Positions 20,083-30,329 of a stretch of 37,877 nt of DNA are shown one piece after another. Each line of letters begins with the position of its first letter. Position 1 is the stretch's first letter. The position numbers were made by a program, and so were the translations under genes. The DNA is from Bacteroides sp. SM23_62_1 (lineage in GTDB: Bacteria; Bacteroidota; Bacteroidia; Bacteroidales; SM23-62): positions 1 to 37,877 of the forward strand of contig LJUQ01000022.1 of the NCBI GenBank assembly GCA_001304505.1. Reading direction: 5' to 3'. The notes beneath the pieces are model-generated. The model worked only from the letters and a program-made list of their open reading frames with translations, ran no database searches and was not told the origin of the DNA.

Positions 20083-21105
20083 TTAAAATTTTAATTCTCC
20101 ATCTCCGAACATTTTTTTTCCGAGATGTTTATAAGCAATTTCAGTGACAAGTCTTCCTCTGGGTGTTCTTTTTATGTATCCTTCTTTAATTAAAAATGGT
20201 TCATACACTTCCTCTATTGTCCCACCTTCTTCACCAACTGCCGTTGCTATAGTTGTGAGTCCCACGGGGCCTCCTTTGAATTTTTCAATGATTGTAGTAA
20301 GTATTTTATTATCCATTTCATCAAGGCCATGTTTATCAATATTCATTGCATCCAGCGCAAACTCAGTTATTTCAATATTAATATTTCCATCACCTTTGAC
20401 CTGGGCAAAGTCCCGTACTCTTCTTAACAATGCATTTGCTATTCTTGGAGTTCCTCTGCTTCTCGAAGCAAGTTCCTGTGAAGCATCCTGTGTTATAGGA
20501 ATTTCAAGGATCCCTGCTGATCTTTCTATAATGTTTTTTAAATTTTCTGTATCGTAATATTCAAGCAGGAATTTTATTCCAAATCTTGATCTCAACGGGC
20601 TGGTAAGTAGGCCTGACCTTGTGGTTGCGCCTATCAAAGTAAAAGGATTGATTTTTAGCTGTATCGATTTTGCCCCCGGGCCTTTGTCAATCATGATATC
20701 AATCCTGTAATCCTCCATGGCTGAATACAGATATTCTTCAATAACGGGAGCAAGTCTGTGTATCTCATCAATAAATAAAACATCATTTTCTTCAAGACCC
20801 GTTAACAGACCCGCAAGATCTCCTGGTTTATCAAGCACCGGACCGGATGTTGATTTCAGGTTAACGTTCAATTCATTAGCAATAATATGCGCCAGGGTTG
20901 TTTTTCCCAGACCCGGAGGGCCGTGTAATAAAACATGGTCGAGTGCGTCTTTGCGCTGTGTGGCTGCTGTCACAAATACTTTAAGGTTCTCAATAACCTT
21001 ATTTTGCCCCTTGAAATCTGTAAAATCAAGTGGTCTTAACTTCTTTTCAAACTCTTTATCCTGCTCAGTTATAAGTCCGGAAACAATATGAAAATTATTT
21101 TCCAT
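20083..21105 (-). CDS. ruvB: Holliday junction branch migration DNA helicase RuvB
   Basis: [66 protein letters not shown]. Confidence 0.98.
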   Translation of the reverse strand: MENNFHIVSGLITEQDKEFEKKLRPLDFTDFKGQNKVIENLKVFVTAATQRKDALDHVLLHGPPGLGKTTLAHIIANELNVNLKSTSGPVLDKPGDLAGLLTGLEENDVLFIDEIHRLAPVIEEYLYSAMEDYRIDIMIDKGPGAKSIQLKINPFTLIGATTRSGLLTSPLRSRFGIKFLLEYYDTENLKNIIERSAGILEIPITQDASQELASRSRGTPRIANALLRRVRDFAQVKGDGNINIEITEFALDAMNIDKHGLDEMDNKILTTIIEKFKGGPVGLTTIATAVGEEGGTIEEVYEPFLIKEGYIKRTPRGRLVTEIAYKHLGKKMFGDGELKF

Positions 21106-21116
21106 GAAAGGAAAAG

Positions 21117-22688
21117 TTATTGGATTAATTTTATCTCTCGCTCCGGTAATTCAACTTTTATACCATTTATTCTGGTTTCAGAGTCATTTTGATAAGTTAT
21201 TGTCATGGTAAGGTTTCCTTCTTCATCATATCTCTTCCAGTTCTTCTCGCGAATGCCCATTATATAGTACCTTTCTTCCTTAACAACACCGTTTTCATAG
21301 TAAAGTTTATGTTTTCCATCTGGATTTCCCTGCAAATATTTACCTTCAAATTTCAAGGTGCTGTCATTATAAAAATATCTCCATAATCCATCCCTTAATC
21401 CAGTAATATAATATCCTGTTTCAATATGATCACCAACCCTGTAATACCATTCACCTTCTTTCTCCCCTTCAACATAATCTCCTCTGGTCAGAATTCTGCC
21501 ATCCGTTGAATATTCAATCATTATTCCATCTTCCTTACCATTAAAATATGATTCTTCTCTCGACATAATACCATTTTCATAATACCAGGTCCATATTCCC
21601 GTTGTTCTACCTCTAATAAAATCTCCTGTTTGTTCAACTTTTCCATTCTTATAGTAAAATACCCACTTGCCTGATCTTTCATTATTCTGATAATTCCCTG
21701 TTGCCCTTATTTTTCCATCCTGATAATACTCCTTCCAGGGTCCCTCCCTGTTTCCTTCAACATCAATAATACCTTCTGCAACAACATTTCCTGATTCATT
21801 ATATATTTTTGAATTTATTACATTTCCTTCCTTGTCATATGTCCTGTGAATTCCAACAGGAATATTATTTCTAAATGCCCCACTGGCAATAAGTCTGTTC
21901 TGATCATCATATTCATTTCTTATATCAACATCCATCTGTTCCTGTTCCACTTCTTCGACCAACTTCCCACTGCTGTAATTTAAAACCAGCAATAGATTTC
22001 CGCTTTCATTAAAAGTTTTATAAAGCCCATCCAGCAAATTATCTTTATAAACCTCTTCTTTCTTGACCTTGCCATCCGGGTAAAATTCTTTCCAGGTACC
22101 CTGCTTGTTTCTATATGCATCCCTTCTGTTAATTTCCTCTCTGTCAGTCATATAACCATTATGATAATAAACAAGTGTAATAATAATACCATTTTCGTCA
22201 TATTCTTTTGACAGTCCCTGTTTTTTACCGTTTACATATGGTACTTCACTTTTTAAATTACCATCAGGATAATAATAATATGATATTCCTTCTTTTTTGT
22301 CATTGATGTAAAGTTCTTTGGCTATTACCACGCCAGTATCAACACCTTCCCATAAATTCTCATATCCATATGTTATACTATATCCATTTTTCTTTCCGTA
22401 CATATAACTTATTTTCTGAGTAGTATCACCTTTCTGATTGTAAAAGACCCATATGCTATCAAGCATATAATTTGTCCTCTTACCTTCAGATTTTATCACA
22501 CCTGTAACATAGTAGGTTTTCCAGTAGCCATCTGGTTTACCATCTTTCATCATACCTTCACTGGAAACCTGTCCATTCGGATAATAGAATTTCACATATC
22601 CATCACTTACCTCTTCCTGCTGACCATTTGTTGTCTTGAAAAAGGATAAAAATAAAATAGGAATAATTATTATTCTTAACAATTTCAT
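21117..22688 (-). CDS. secreted MORN/YwqK-like repeat protein
   Basis: Signal peptide then about 18 imperfect units of the form ..yYpnGkvk.eg.y.nGk.dG.wk.Y... Confidence 0.85.
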   Translation of the reverse strand: MKLLRIIIIPILFLSFFKTTNGQQEEVSDGYVKFYYPNGQVSSEGMMKDGKPDGYWKTYYVTGVIKSEGKRTNYMLDSIWVFYNQKGDTTQKISYMYGKKNGYSITYGYENLWEGVDTGVVIAKELYINDKKEGISYYYYPDGNLKSEVPYVNGKKQGLSKEYDENGIIITLVYYHNGYMTDREEINRRDAYRNKQGTWKEFYPDGKVKKEEVYKDNLLDGLYKTFNESGNLLLVLNYSSGKLVEEVEQEQMDVDIRNEYDDQNRLIASGAFRNNIPVGIHRTYDKEGNVINSKIYNESGNVVAEGIIDVEGNREGPWKEYYQDGKIRATGNYQNNERSGKWVFYYKNGKVEQTGDFIRGRTTGIWTWYYENGIMSREESYFNGKEDGIMIEYSTDGRILTRGDYVEGEKEGEWYYRVGDHIETGYYITGLRDGLWRYFYNDSTLKFEGKYLQGNPDGKHKLYYENGVVKEERYYIMGIREKNWKRYDEEGNLTMTITYQNDSETRINGIKVELPEREIKLIQ

Positions 22689-22691
22689 TTA

Positions 22692-23690
22692 TTATAAACC
22701 TAATCTATCAGATATTTCAAGCATTCTCCTTATTGATTTAACAGCTTTATTTCTTATTTCTTTTTCAACAATAACTTCAGGTATTTCAAACCTCAGCGTA
22801 TTATATATTTTTTTCATTGTTATAAGTTTCATAAAATTACAATCATTACATGCGCATGTTGCATTTTCCGGTGGAGCGGGAATAAACAATTTTTCAGGGT
22901 TTACTTTCTTCATCTGGTGTATTATTCCGGATTCTGTTGCAACAATATATTTCTTATTCTCATCTGACTTTGTATACTTTAAAAGAGCATTTGTTGAACC
23001 AATATAATCTGCAACAAGTAATATTGGTTGTTCACATTCAGGATGTGCGATGATTTTAGCATCCATATTTTTATTTTTTATCTCTAAAATTTTTTCAAGT
23101 GAAAATTCTTCATGTACGTGACAGGCACCCTGCCATATCCTCATTTCCCTTCCTGTTATGCTTTTAATATAATTCCCCAAATTTTTATCCGGTGCAAATA
23201 TGATTTTTTCTTTTTCCGGAATACTATTTATGATCTGTACAGCATTTGATGATGTGCAGATTATATCTGAAAGAGCTTTAATTTCAGCTGATGTGTTAAC
23301 ATATGATACAACTATATGACCTGGATTTAAACCTATAAATTTTCTGAATTCTTCAGGATCACATGATTCAGATAATGAGCATCCGGCATTAAGATCAGGA
23401 ATTAACACTTTTTTTTCTGGTGATAAAATTTTTGCTGTTTCTGCCATGAAATAAACACCTGCAAATAAAATAATCTCCGCTTTTGTTTTCGCAGCCTGCT
23501 GTGATAATTGAAGACTATCACCTACAAAATCCGCAATGTCCTGTATTTCACCAATTTGATAAAAATGAGCAAGTATGATTGCATTTTTTTCTCTTCTCAT
23601 CCTGCCGATCTCTTCTACCATATTTACAGAATCTTCAACAGCAATATCGACATAGCCTTTCATTATTAAATCAGATTTATCTACTGCCAT
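22692..23690 (-). CDS. nadA: quinolinate synthase NadA
   Basis: AIILAHFYQIGEIQDIADFVGDSLQLSQQAA, CTSSNAVQII, HPECEQPIL, ENATCACNDCNFMKLITM. Confidence 0.97.
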   Translation of the reverse strand: MAVDKSDLIMKGYVDIAVEDSVNMVEEIGRMRREKNAIILAHFYQIGEIQDIADFVGDSLQLSQQAAKTKAEIILFAGVYFMAETAKILSPEKKVLIPDLNAGCSLSESCDPEEFRKFIGLNPGHIVVSYVNTSAEIKALSDIICTSSNAVQIINSIPEKEKIIFAPDKNLGNYIKSITGREMRIWQGACHVHEEFSLEKILEIKNKNMDAKIIAHPECEQPILLVADYIGSTNALLKYTKSDENKKYIVATESGIIHQMKKVNPEKLFIPAPPENATCACNDCNFMKLITMKKIYNTLRFEIPEVIVEKEIRNKAVKSIRRMLEISDRLGL

Positions 23691-24107
23691 TATATATTAA
23701 ATATTTTATCAAAATTATTATGATAATGTTTATGTTATGTTAGAATTGTTATTAAATATTTAAAATAAATTTTTAAATCAATATTAAGCTGGAAGTAACA
23801 AATAATGAACAAATAGATAAAAAAAAAATTATTGAAAAAGAAATAATTAAAAAAAATTTAACAAGCTGTTGATTAAGATAATTTCACGTATGCACAAATT
23901 CTATTACTGTACAGATTGTTAATTTTTTGTTTATCTAAAAGTATAAATTATAAGAATTAAATTTTGAATACTCATAAAAAACAATAATAACATTCAAAAT
24001 TAAGGCCAAAAAAAAATATTTAATAAATAATCCAATAAGTATTAACTATGTTTTAACAGGCTATTGAATTCCCAACTCATTTAATTATTAAACACAAGAA
24101 TAAAATA

Positions 24108-24123
24108 AATACTTTTAAGTATT
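24108..24123. promoter_or_regulatory. inverted repeat AATACTT-TT-AAGTATT, candidate Rrf2 operator
   Basis: Perfect 7-bp arms, 16 nt upstream of a TAAATTTG -7-like element (24140-24147), in front of the Rrf2 gene. Confidence 0.4.
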
Positions 24124-24139
24124 AAATAAATAATTTGTA

Positions 24140-24147
24140 TAAATTTG
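24140..24147 (+). promoter_or_regulatory. putative -7 element TAAATTTG for the Rrf2 gene
   Basis: TAnnTTTG match about 60 nt upstream of the ATG. Confidence 0.35.
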
Positions 24148-24206
24148 AGTTACAGGTAAAAATAATTTTAATAAAAACACCAATAATAGATTAAAAAGTA
24201 ATTAAA

Positions 24207-24638
24207 ATGTTATCCAATACATCAAAATATGCAATAAGGGCGGTAATATACCTGGCATTGAATGCAGGAGAGGAAAAAAAGATAGGTATAAAAATTATAT
24301 CAAAAGATCTTGGAATACCCACACCTTTTCTGGGCAAAATTCTTCAGACATTAGCAAAACAAAAATTATTATCATCAACCAAGGGGCCACATGGTGGATT
24401 TGGATTGGGAAAGAATGCACAGGATATTAAATTAATAGACATTGTCGACATTATTGATGGACAGGATATTTTTAATCAATGTCTTATTAAACTTGATAAT
24501 TGTAATGAGTTTGAACCCTGCTCTATGCACTATAAATATTCAGAAATAAGAAAAAATTTACTTAGTCTTTTCCGTAACCAGAGCATAGGTAATCTTGTTA
24601 ATGAAATAGTGAATGGAAAGAATAAATTTAATCTTTAA
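24207..24638 (+). CDS. Rrf2 family transcriptional regulator, probably Fe-S binding
   Basis: MLSNTSKYAIRAVIYLAL, KDLGIPTPFLGKILQTLAKQKLLSSTKGPHGGFGL; Cys triad CLIKLDNCNEFEPC. Confidence 0.93.
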   Translation: MLSNTSKYAIRAVIYLALNAGEEKKIGIKIISKDLGIPTPFLGKILQTLAKQKLLSSTKGPHGGFGLGKNAQDIKLIDIVDIIDGQDIFNQCLIKLDNCNEFEPCSMHYKYSEIRKNLLSLFRNQSIGNLVNEIVNGKNKFNL

Positions 24639-24753
24639 TGCGTTGTGGGATTTGAAAGATTGTATTGAAAGAAAAGAATTTAAAAAATTGCACCCTGATA
24701 CAGCTCTAAAAAATCATAATTCAAATACTTTCTTATTATAATTATGCAACACA

Positions 24754-25161
24754 TTAATTTTTAATTCTTTTATTATAGTGTCTGATAAAGCCATAAAGAT
24801 ATAATGAGAGAAAAGCAAGAACAAATCCAAAAATATCAAATAAAAGATCCATTAATTCTCCATTTCTTGATCGAACGAACTTTTCCTGTATAATTTCCAG
24901 GATTGTTCCAAAAGCAATAATAAAGACAAAGGAGATTGCAAATATTACTGAATTTAATTCAGGTCTCCTGGAATGTTTCTGATATTCCCTGATGAATAGG
25001 ATACTAAGGATACTATAAAAGAGGAAATGCAATATTTTATCCTGATGAGGAAGAATATTCCATTTTTGAGATTCGATATGATCATCGGGTAAACAACTAA
25101 GGATAATAATTATTACAGCCCAGACTATCGTCTTCCAGAAATCCTTAATAAACTGACCCAT
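24754..25161 (-). CDS. VanZ family membrane protein
   Basis: LSCLPDDHI...QDKILHFLFYSILSILFIREY; AFGTILEIIQEKFVRSRNGELMDLLFDIFGFVLAF. Confidence 0.85.
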   Translation of the reverse strand: MGQFIKDFWKTIVWAVIIIILSCLPDDHIESQKWNILPHQDKILHFLFYSILSILFIREYQKHSRRPELNSVIFAISFVFIIAFGTILEIIQEKFVRSRNGELMDLLFDIFGFVLAFLSLYLYGFIRHYNKRIKN

Positions 25162-25344
25162 TTACCTATTAAAATTTTTACAGCCGCAAGCAACACATAT
25201 TACTTATAAGATAAAAGCGAAGATATAAATAAAAGCCTTTTAAGAAAAAATAGAAACTGTATACATTAACTTTAATTTTATAGAAGTGAATTGATCTGTG
25301 GCATGGTCTGTTGATAGTTATAATTGATTATTAATTATTTATCA

Positions 25345-25371
25345 TATTCCCTCGTTTACAGCGAGGGAATA
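25345..25371. other. hairpin TATTCCCTCG-TTTACAG-CGAGGGAATA upstream of hemW
   Basis: Perfect 10-bp stem, 7-nt loop, ending 28 nt before the hemW start, in a divergent intergenic region. Confidence 0.6.
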
Positions 25372-25399
25372 AAAATAAACATCTAGATTATATTACGTT

Positions 25400-26527
25400 T
25401 TGGCTGGGATATACATACATATACCATTTTGCAGAAATGCATGCTCTTACTGTGATTTCCACTTTACTACCTGCTTTTCTTATATGGATGAATTACTGAA
25501 TGCAATCAAGAAGGAACTGGAAATAAGAAAAGAATGTATTAACAGACAACCGGTTAGCACTATATATTTCGGAGGTGGTACGCCATCTTTATTAAAACAT
25601 TCACAACTTGCCGGCTTATTGGAAACAATCTCAATGCATTATCAAATCAATCCAAATCCTGAAATAACGTTAGAAGCAAATCCGGAAGATATATCTATAC
25701 AATACATAAAAGATATTGTAAAACTTGGAATTAACAGGCTGAGTATTGGGATTCAATCATTTTATAATGAGGATTTACATTTCATGAACAGGGTGCATAA
25801 TTCTTTACAGGCAGGCAAAAGTATAATGATAGCAAGAGAAGGAGGAATTAATAACATTAATATCGATTTAATCTATGGATTTCCTGGATTGACACTTGAG
25901 AAATGGCACAGTAATCTGGAGAAATTTAAGGATTTTGATCTGGAACATCTATCTGCTTATCATCTGGTATATGAACCGGGAACAATATTTTACCACAGGA
26001 AAAGAAAAGGAAGAATACAGGAACTGGAAGATGAATTAAGCCTGGATCAACTCAGGGTATTGATGAAAGTGATGAAATCAGCAGGGTATATTCATTACGA
26101 GATTTCAAATTTCGCAAAAGAAAAATTTATTTCCAGGCACAATCTGGGATATTGGACGCAAATGGAATACCTTGGTATAGGGCCATCTGCCCATTCTTTT
26201 GATGGACAGTCAAGGAGATGGAATATTTCGAGAAATATAAGTTATATAAGGGGAGTCAATACCGGAACAGGATATTATAAGAGTGAGGCTCTTGATACAC
26301 AAGCCAGGTATCATGAATATGTATTAACATCTCTGAGAACAATGTGGGGGACAGATCTTTCTTATCTGCTGTCTGCATTCGGAAGAAAATATTACAATCA
26401 TTTCCTTTTGAGTTCCGATAGTTATATAAAAAGAGGGGAATTAGCCAGGCGGGAGGAAAAAGTATTTTTAACTGAAACAGGGATCTTTATTTCAGATCAT
26501 ATTATCAGGGACCTTTTTATTGACTGA
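25400..26527 (+). CDS. hemW: radical SAM heme chaperone HemW (coproporphyrinogen III oxidase-like), TTG start
   Basis: MAGIYIHIPFCRNACSYCDFHF (CxxxCxxC), STIYFGGGTPSLL, ITLEANPED. Confidence 0.95.
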   Translation: MAGIYIHIPFCRNACSYCDFHFTTCFSYMDELLNAIKKELEIRKECINRQPVSTIYFGGGTPSLLKHSQLAGLLETISMHYQINPNPEITLEANPEDISIQYIKDIVKLGINRLSIGIQSFYNEDLHFMNRVHNSLQAGKSIMIAREGGINNINIDLIYGFPGLTLEKWHSNLEKFKDFDLEHLSAYHLVYEPGTIFYHRKRKGRIQELEDELSLDQLRVLMKVMKSAGYIHYEISNFAKEKFISRHNLGYWTQMEYLGIGPSAHSFDGQSRRWNISRNISYIRGVNTGTGYYKSEALDTQARYHEYVLTSLRTMWGTDLSYLLSAFGRKYYNHFLLSSDSYIKRGELARREEKVFLTETGIFISDHIIRDLFID

Positions 26528-26551
26528 ATCCGGGAATTGAGGTTCAAGAAT

Positions 26552-27463
26552 TTATTTCAAAGAAAATGTGGTCGATCCGATATCCTTTCCATCACAATAA
26601 AGATTCAGGCGATAGTTTCCCGGAATAAGTTGTCCGTCATTTGTCCAGAAAATACATAAATCCACATCCACATTCTCATATTGGACTTCACGGCTTGCTG
26701 TATATACAATCTGTTCTCCCTCAAATTCAAAAAGATTGACACCAGAAGTCAAAATAACATCATCCGGCCGTGCAATACGCAGATAAACAATTTTATTTCC
26801 AGGCGGAATTATTGCATTTTCACGGAGTGTAAGACATGTTTGCAGTTTTTCGACCCTATCAGCTTTAAGATTCTCCTTACTTCTTTTGTTAAGTGGTGTT
26901 ACAGTAATATTTTTTGCATTGATAACAGATGCTATTTCAACTTTTGTTTCCAACTCCTCTTTAACCTGGGTAAGATCTTCCTTTTCCTTTTCAACCCTTC
27001 TCAACTGTTGTCTCACCTCTATATTTTCAGTACGTAATGCAATATTTGCCTGATTTAATGAATCTATCTGGTAAATATAACTTCTCAATACTTTTCTGAT
27101 TGTTTCAAGCTCCTTCTCATACATGCGAATTTTATAAACATTATTGGCATTAATTTTTAGGAGCCGTTCAATCCGTTGCTGTTCAACCAACAGCTTCAGA
27201 TTCATCGTATCATTTTCCGATTTAAGAGAATCGTATTTGGAATATATGGATTTAAGTTCATCCTCCAGGTTAGTTTTTTGCCTCTCCAGTTCAGCTTTTT
27301 CAATTTCTGATTGTTTTTTTAGTTCGTTGTATGTATACCCGAGGTAGATAAGTGTCAGCGCAAGGATGATCAACAATATAATCAGGAAAACAGGCCTCTT
27401 CCTCATGGATTTTCTACCAGTTATACCTGATCCGGTTGTTGTAGTATTTTGATTCTGATTCAT
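26552..27463 (-). CDS. single-pass membrane-anchored coiled-coil protein
   Basis: TM segment PVFLIILLIILALTLIYLGYTYNEL, then extended coiled coil and a beta-rich C-terminus. Confidence 0.75.
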   Translation of the reverse strand: MNQNQNTTTTGSGITGRKSMRKRPVFLIILLIILALTLIYLGYTYNELKKQSEIEKAELERQKTNLEDELKSIYSKYDSLKSENDTMNLKLLVEQQRIERLLKINANNVYKIRMYEKELETIRKVLRSYIYQIDSLNQANIALRTENIEVRQQLRRVEKEKEDLTQVKEELETKVEIASVINAKNITVTPLNKRSKENLKADRVEKLQTCLTLRENAIIPPGNKIVYLRIARPDDVILTSGVNLFEFEGEQIVYTASREVQYENVDVDLCIFWTNDGQLIPGNYRLNLYCDGKDIGSTTFSLK

Positions 27464-27565
27464 TTGATTTTTCTGAAAAAATTTTATACAAAAATAAAGT
27501 ATTTTAATACAATTACTGACTGTACAAAATATTTATATGTCCGAATAGGTAAGAATCAGGATCGT

Positions 27566-28369
27566 TTACTTAACAATTATCTTTTTCGCATCTGATTGTT
27601 CCTGGTTTGCATTCAGGTTAATGATATATGTTCCCGGCAATAAGGTACCCGCAGGTATTTGTATTACTTCATCTGAATTTAAGACAGTTTTGCTTTCCAC
27701 AAGATTTCCATTCATATCATATAGATTTAATATACCCGGTGAATGGGATGAGGGGATTGAGACAGGTATTGAAGTCATTCCATTTGAAGGATTTGGAAAT
27801 GGATTACCAAGATTTACCAATGGAGAATATTCGATTAAGGATTTTGATGATGTTGACTGATCAGGAAGACTATAGACATTTGTATGAGTAACTGCCGGAA
27901 GCACAGAATAATCATAAATCCATACAAGGAATTTTTTGCCATAATCGCCAGCATCGATTATATTGGTATATCCCGCACCAGGAATTTTTAACAGCTCCGT
28001 ACCATTCTCATTTACGATCCTTGTTTCATAAGTATACCACCAGAATCCTGTTTCTATTTCATTATACTTGGAGTATGTATAGACCAACTCAACCAGATCA
28101 TCAGAATTAAATAAATGTTCTGACACGAATTGAATATTATAGAGATAATATCCATCCGGAACAATAAGGTCAAATACTTTAAAGATGGAATGGTCCATGT
28201 TATATATACGTGACTGTTTATTTACTATATCCATTGAATAGTACTTTAAACCTGATTTCTCAAGTTCAATAATATTTGCAGAAACTGAATAGACATTTTC
28301 CAGCGACAGCTGAGTATGACTGACAGTGAATGTTAAGGTTAAAATAAATAAGATTACTGTTTTTTTCAT
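27566..28369 (-). CDS. secreted protein with C-terminal T9SS sorting domain; start trimmed to MKKTVILF
   Basis: Signal peptide and C-terminal NPFPNPSNGMTSIPVSIPSSHSPGILNLYDMNGNLVESKTV...LPGTYIINLNANQEQSDAKKIIVK (type A sorting domain). Confidence 0.87.
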   Translation of the reverse strand: MKKTVILFILTLTFTVSHTQLSLENVYSVSANIIELEKSGLKYYSMDIVNKQSRIYNMDHSIFKVFDLIVPDGYYLYNIQFVSEHLFNSDDLVELVYTYSKYNEIETGFWWYTYETRIVNENGTELLKIPGAGYTNIIDAGDYGKKFLVWIYDYSVLPAVTHTNVYSLPDQSTSSKSLIEYSPLVNLGNPFPNPSNGMTSIPVSIPSSHSPGILNLYDMNGNLVESKTVLNSDEVIQIPAGTLLPGTYIINLNANQEQSDAKKIIVK

Positions 28370-28479
28370 TACATTGATATTTAAAGACATACAATAAGAA
28401 ATTTGCAATTTGAGAAAAAATTAATTGGATAATATAAATCAGAGAAAATTTTTATCTGGTTGAACAGAATGTATTTTGT

Positions 28480-29109
28480 CTACTTAAGTAAATCCAAACC
28501 CTCTGTTGCTGAACTGCCATTCGGGGTATTTAATAAGGCTTTCTGGAACAATACTTTTGCCTCTCTGTAATTTTTAAGTTTGAAATATGTCCACCCTAAC
28601 ATTGTTAATGCATCATAATCAAAGGGATACAGATTAACCACTTTTTCAAAGTATTTGAGAGCAGTCTCATAATCCTCTCTCCCGTAGTATATTAATCCAA
28701 GACGATGAAGCGCATAGGTATTATTAGGTGCGATTTCAATAATTTTCTCATATTGACCGATAGCAAATGTCCAGTTGCCCAATGCTGAAACAGGGTAAAT
28801 AATGCCGAACCGTGGTTCAATGGCAAAAGGCCTTAAAGTTATAGCTTTATTATAATAAGCTTGTGATTCAATGAAGTTACCGGAAAGGTATGTCAGCCAA
28901 CCAAGTCTGAGATTGATCTCGTATGATTTCTCATCATATACATTTTTAAGTGAAAGAGCTGCTGCTGAAAAATCTCCTGTAGCTTCCTGGATATAACTAT
29001 TCTGAAATGCATCCTTGACGGTGGTAAAATCCTGAGAAAAGATCTCCTGGTTATACCAGATTAATGCCGTCAGTAAAAAAATAATGCGGATTAATTTTAA
29101 AGTTTCCAT
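28480..29109 (-). CDS. secreted TPR-repeat protein
   Basis: Signal peptide, TPR units (YALHRLGLIYYGREDYETALKYFEKVVNLYPFDYDALTMLGWTYFKLKNYREAKVLFQKAL). Confidence 0.87.
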   Translation of the reverse strand: METLKLIRIIFLLTALIWYNQEIFSQDFTTVKDAFQNSYIQEATGDFSAAALSLKNVYDEKSYEINLRLGWLTYLSGNFIESQAYYNKAITLRPFAIEPRFGIIYPVSALGNWTFAIGQYEKIIEIAPNNTYALHRLGLIYYGREDYETALKYFEKVVNLYPFDYDALTMLGWTYFKLKNYREAKVLFQKALLNTPNGSSATEGLDLLK

Positions 29110-30329
29110 GATATACCTCCATATATTGAATAACTATCATATTGTATTAAGTTGCTTTGCGTGGCAACTGACTCAGAAATAGGGTATGGTTGACTTTCGT
29201 GGCGGGAAAATTTAGAACCCAGATAGACCACTGAACCTTTTCGGTCGAAAGGAATTAACACAGTCAAATTACCCTTCTGACGAATTGCATCAAGACTGTT
29301 ATAGATATAATATCCATTGGATTCGGTAAAGTTTTGTATTTCACCTATTGTACCGGAGAATTCCATCCATAATTTTTCAAACATGGAAAAACCAAGAAAT
29401 ACATGAAACACAGGCTGAATATTTTTTTCACTAATTAATTGAAAATTTGTGGCTATATCTCCTCCCAGATATAGGTTCAAATTACCTAGAGGAAAAATGG
29501 TAATTCCCATTAAATTCTGAAAATATTCTTTATCGTTCAGGAATGTATAGTGGGAAGCAAACCGGATATCTGCAATTCCTGCAGACTTAAGAACAGACAA
29601 GCCGGTTACGAGACCATAATCATTTACTGTATTGTAACTCACCTGTACTCCTTTTAGTCCACCTGTTGAGATCGAATTAATCAAAGGATAAGAATAAGTT
29701 AGTAGGTGTATGGAGGGACTGATAACCCAATTATTCCGGAATGTCGTACTCAGGGTGACATAATACTGATGCTGCCTGATGGCATAGTCGAGGTTGTTAA
29801 TAATGTAGATACCATCGTTGTAATGGTGAAAATCTGTTTTATTCAGATAGGTATATCCATGAAACAGGCTGAATCTATGTCCAATAGGATGTGAAGCTGA
29901 CAGACTGAAATTATGAAAATCTCTTGTTACAATCTGATAACCTGTCAGATCAGCGGGAAAATAATTACCTGCATTTGAGACAATATTATACCTTGCACAG
30001 TCATATTTTCCCAGGAGTAAACAGGCGTAGTAAAGATATTCAAGTGCCACCGGATCATTTTCATTGAAAGTGAGAGCTTTTTTAAAATGCCTGGATGCTT
30101 TGATATAATTATGTTTTTCATAGTATGCTATACCAAGCCTCATGCGTAAGTAATAATAATCAAACCCGCTTTTTATTGCCTGATTACCTTTTTCAATAAG
30201 CGTGGTCCATTCTTTATCTGAATAAAGCTGATAAGTTTCTTTATCAACAGTAATAAAATTGCTTTCCTGGGCGGAAATAATCCAGGAAGCAAACAACAAT
30301 ATATTTATAATAACTGATCTGGCTGACAT
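29097..30329 (-). CDS. TPR N-terminus plus probable outer-membrane beta-barrel
   Basis: N-terminal TPR (ALTFNENDPVALEYLYYACLLLGKYDCARY) then alternating amphipathic strands ending SIYGGISWKL. Confidence 0.72.
   Translation of the reverse strand: MSARSVIINILLFASWIISAQESNFITVDKETYQLYSDKEWTTLIEKGNQAIKSGFDYYYLRMRLGIAYYEKHNYIKASRHFKKALTFNENDPVALEYLYYACLLLGKYDCARYNIVSNAGNYFPADLTGYQIVTRDFHNFSLSASHPIGHRFSLFHGYTYLNKTDFHHYNDGIYIINNLDYAIRQHQYYVTLSTTFRNNWVISPSIHLLTYSYPLINSISTGGLKGVQVSYNTVNDYGLVTGLSVLKSAGIADIRFASHYTFLNDKEYFQNLMGITIFPLGNLNLYLGGDIATNFQLISEKNIQPVFHVFLGFSMFEKLWMEFSGTIGEIQNFTESNGYYIYNSLDAIRQKGNLTVLIPFDRKGSVVYLGSKFSRHESQPYPISESVATQSNLIQYDSYSIYGGISWKL

Noticed and set aside
20144-20557. Plus-strand ORF of 137 aa (and 20717..21091)
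   Set aside because: Antisense to ruvB, an unambiguous gene; no recognisable protein family.
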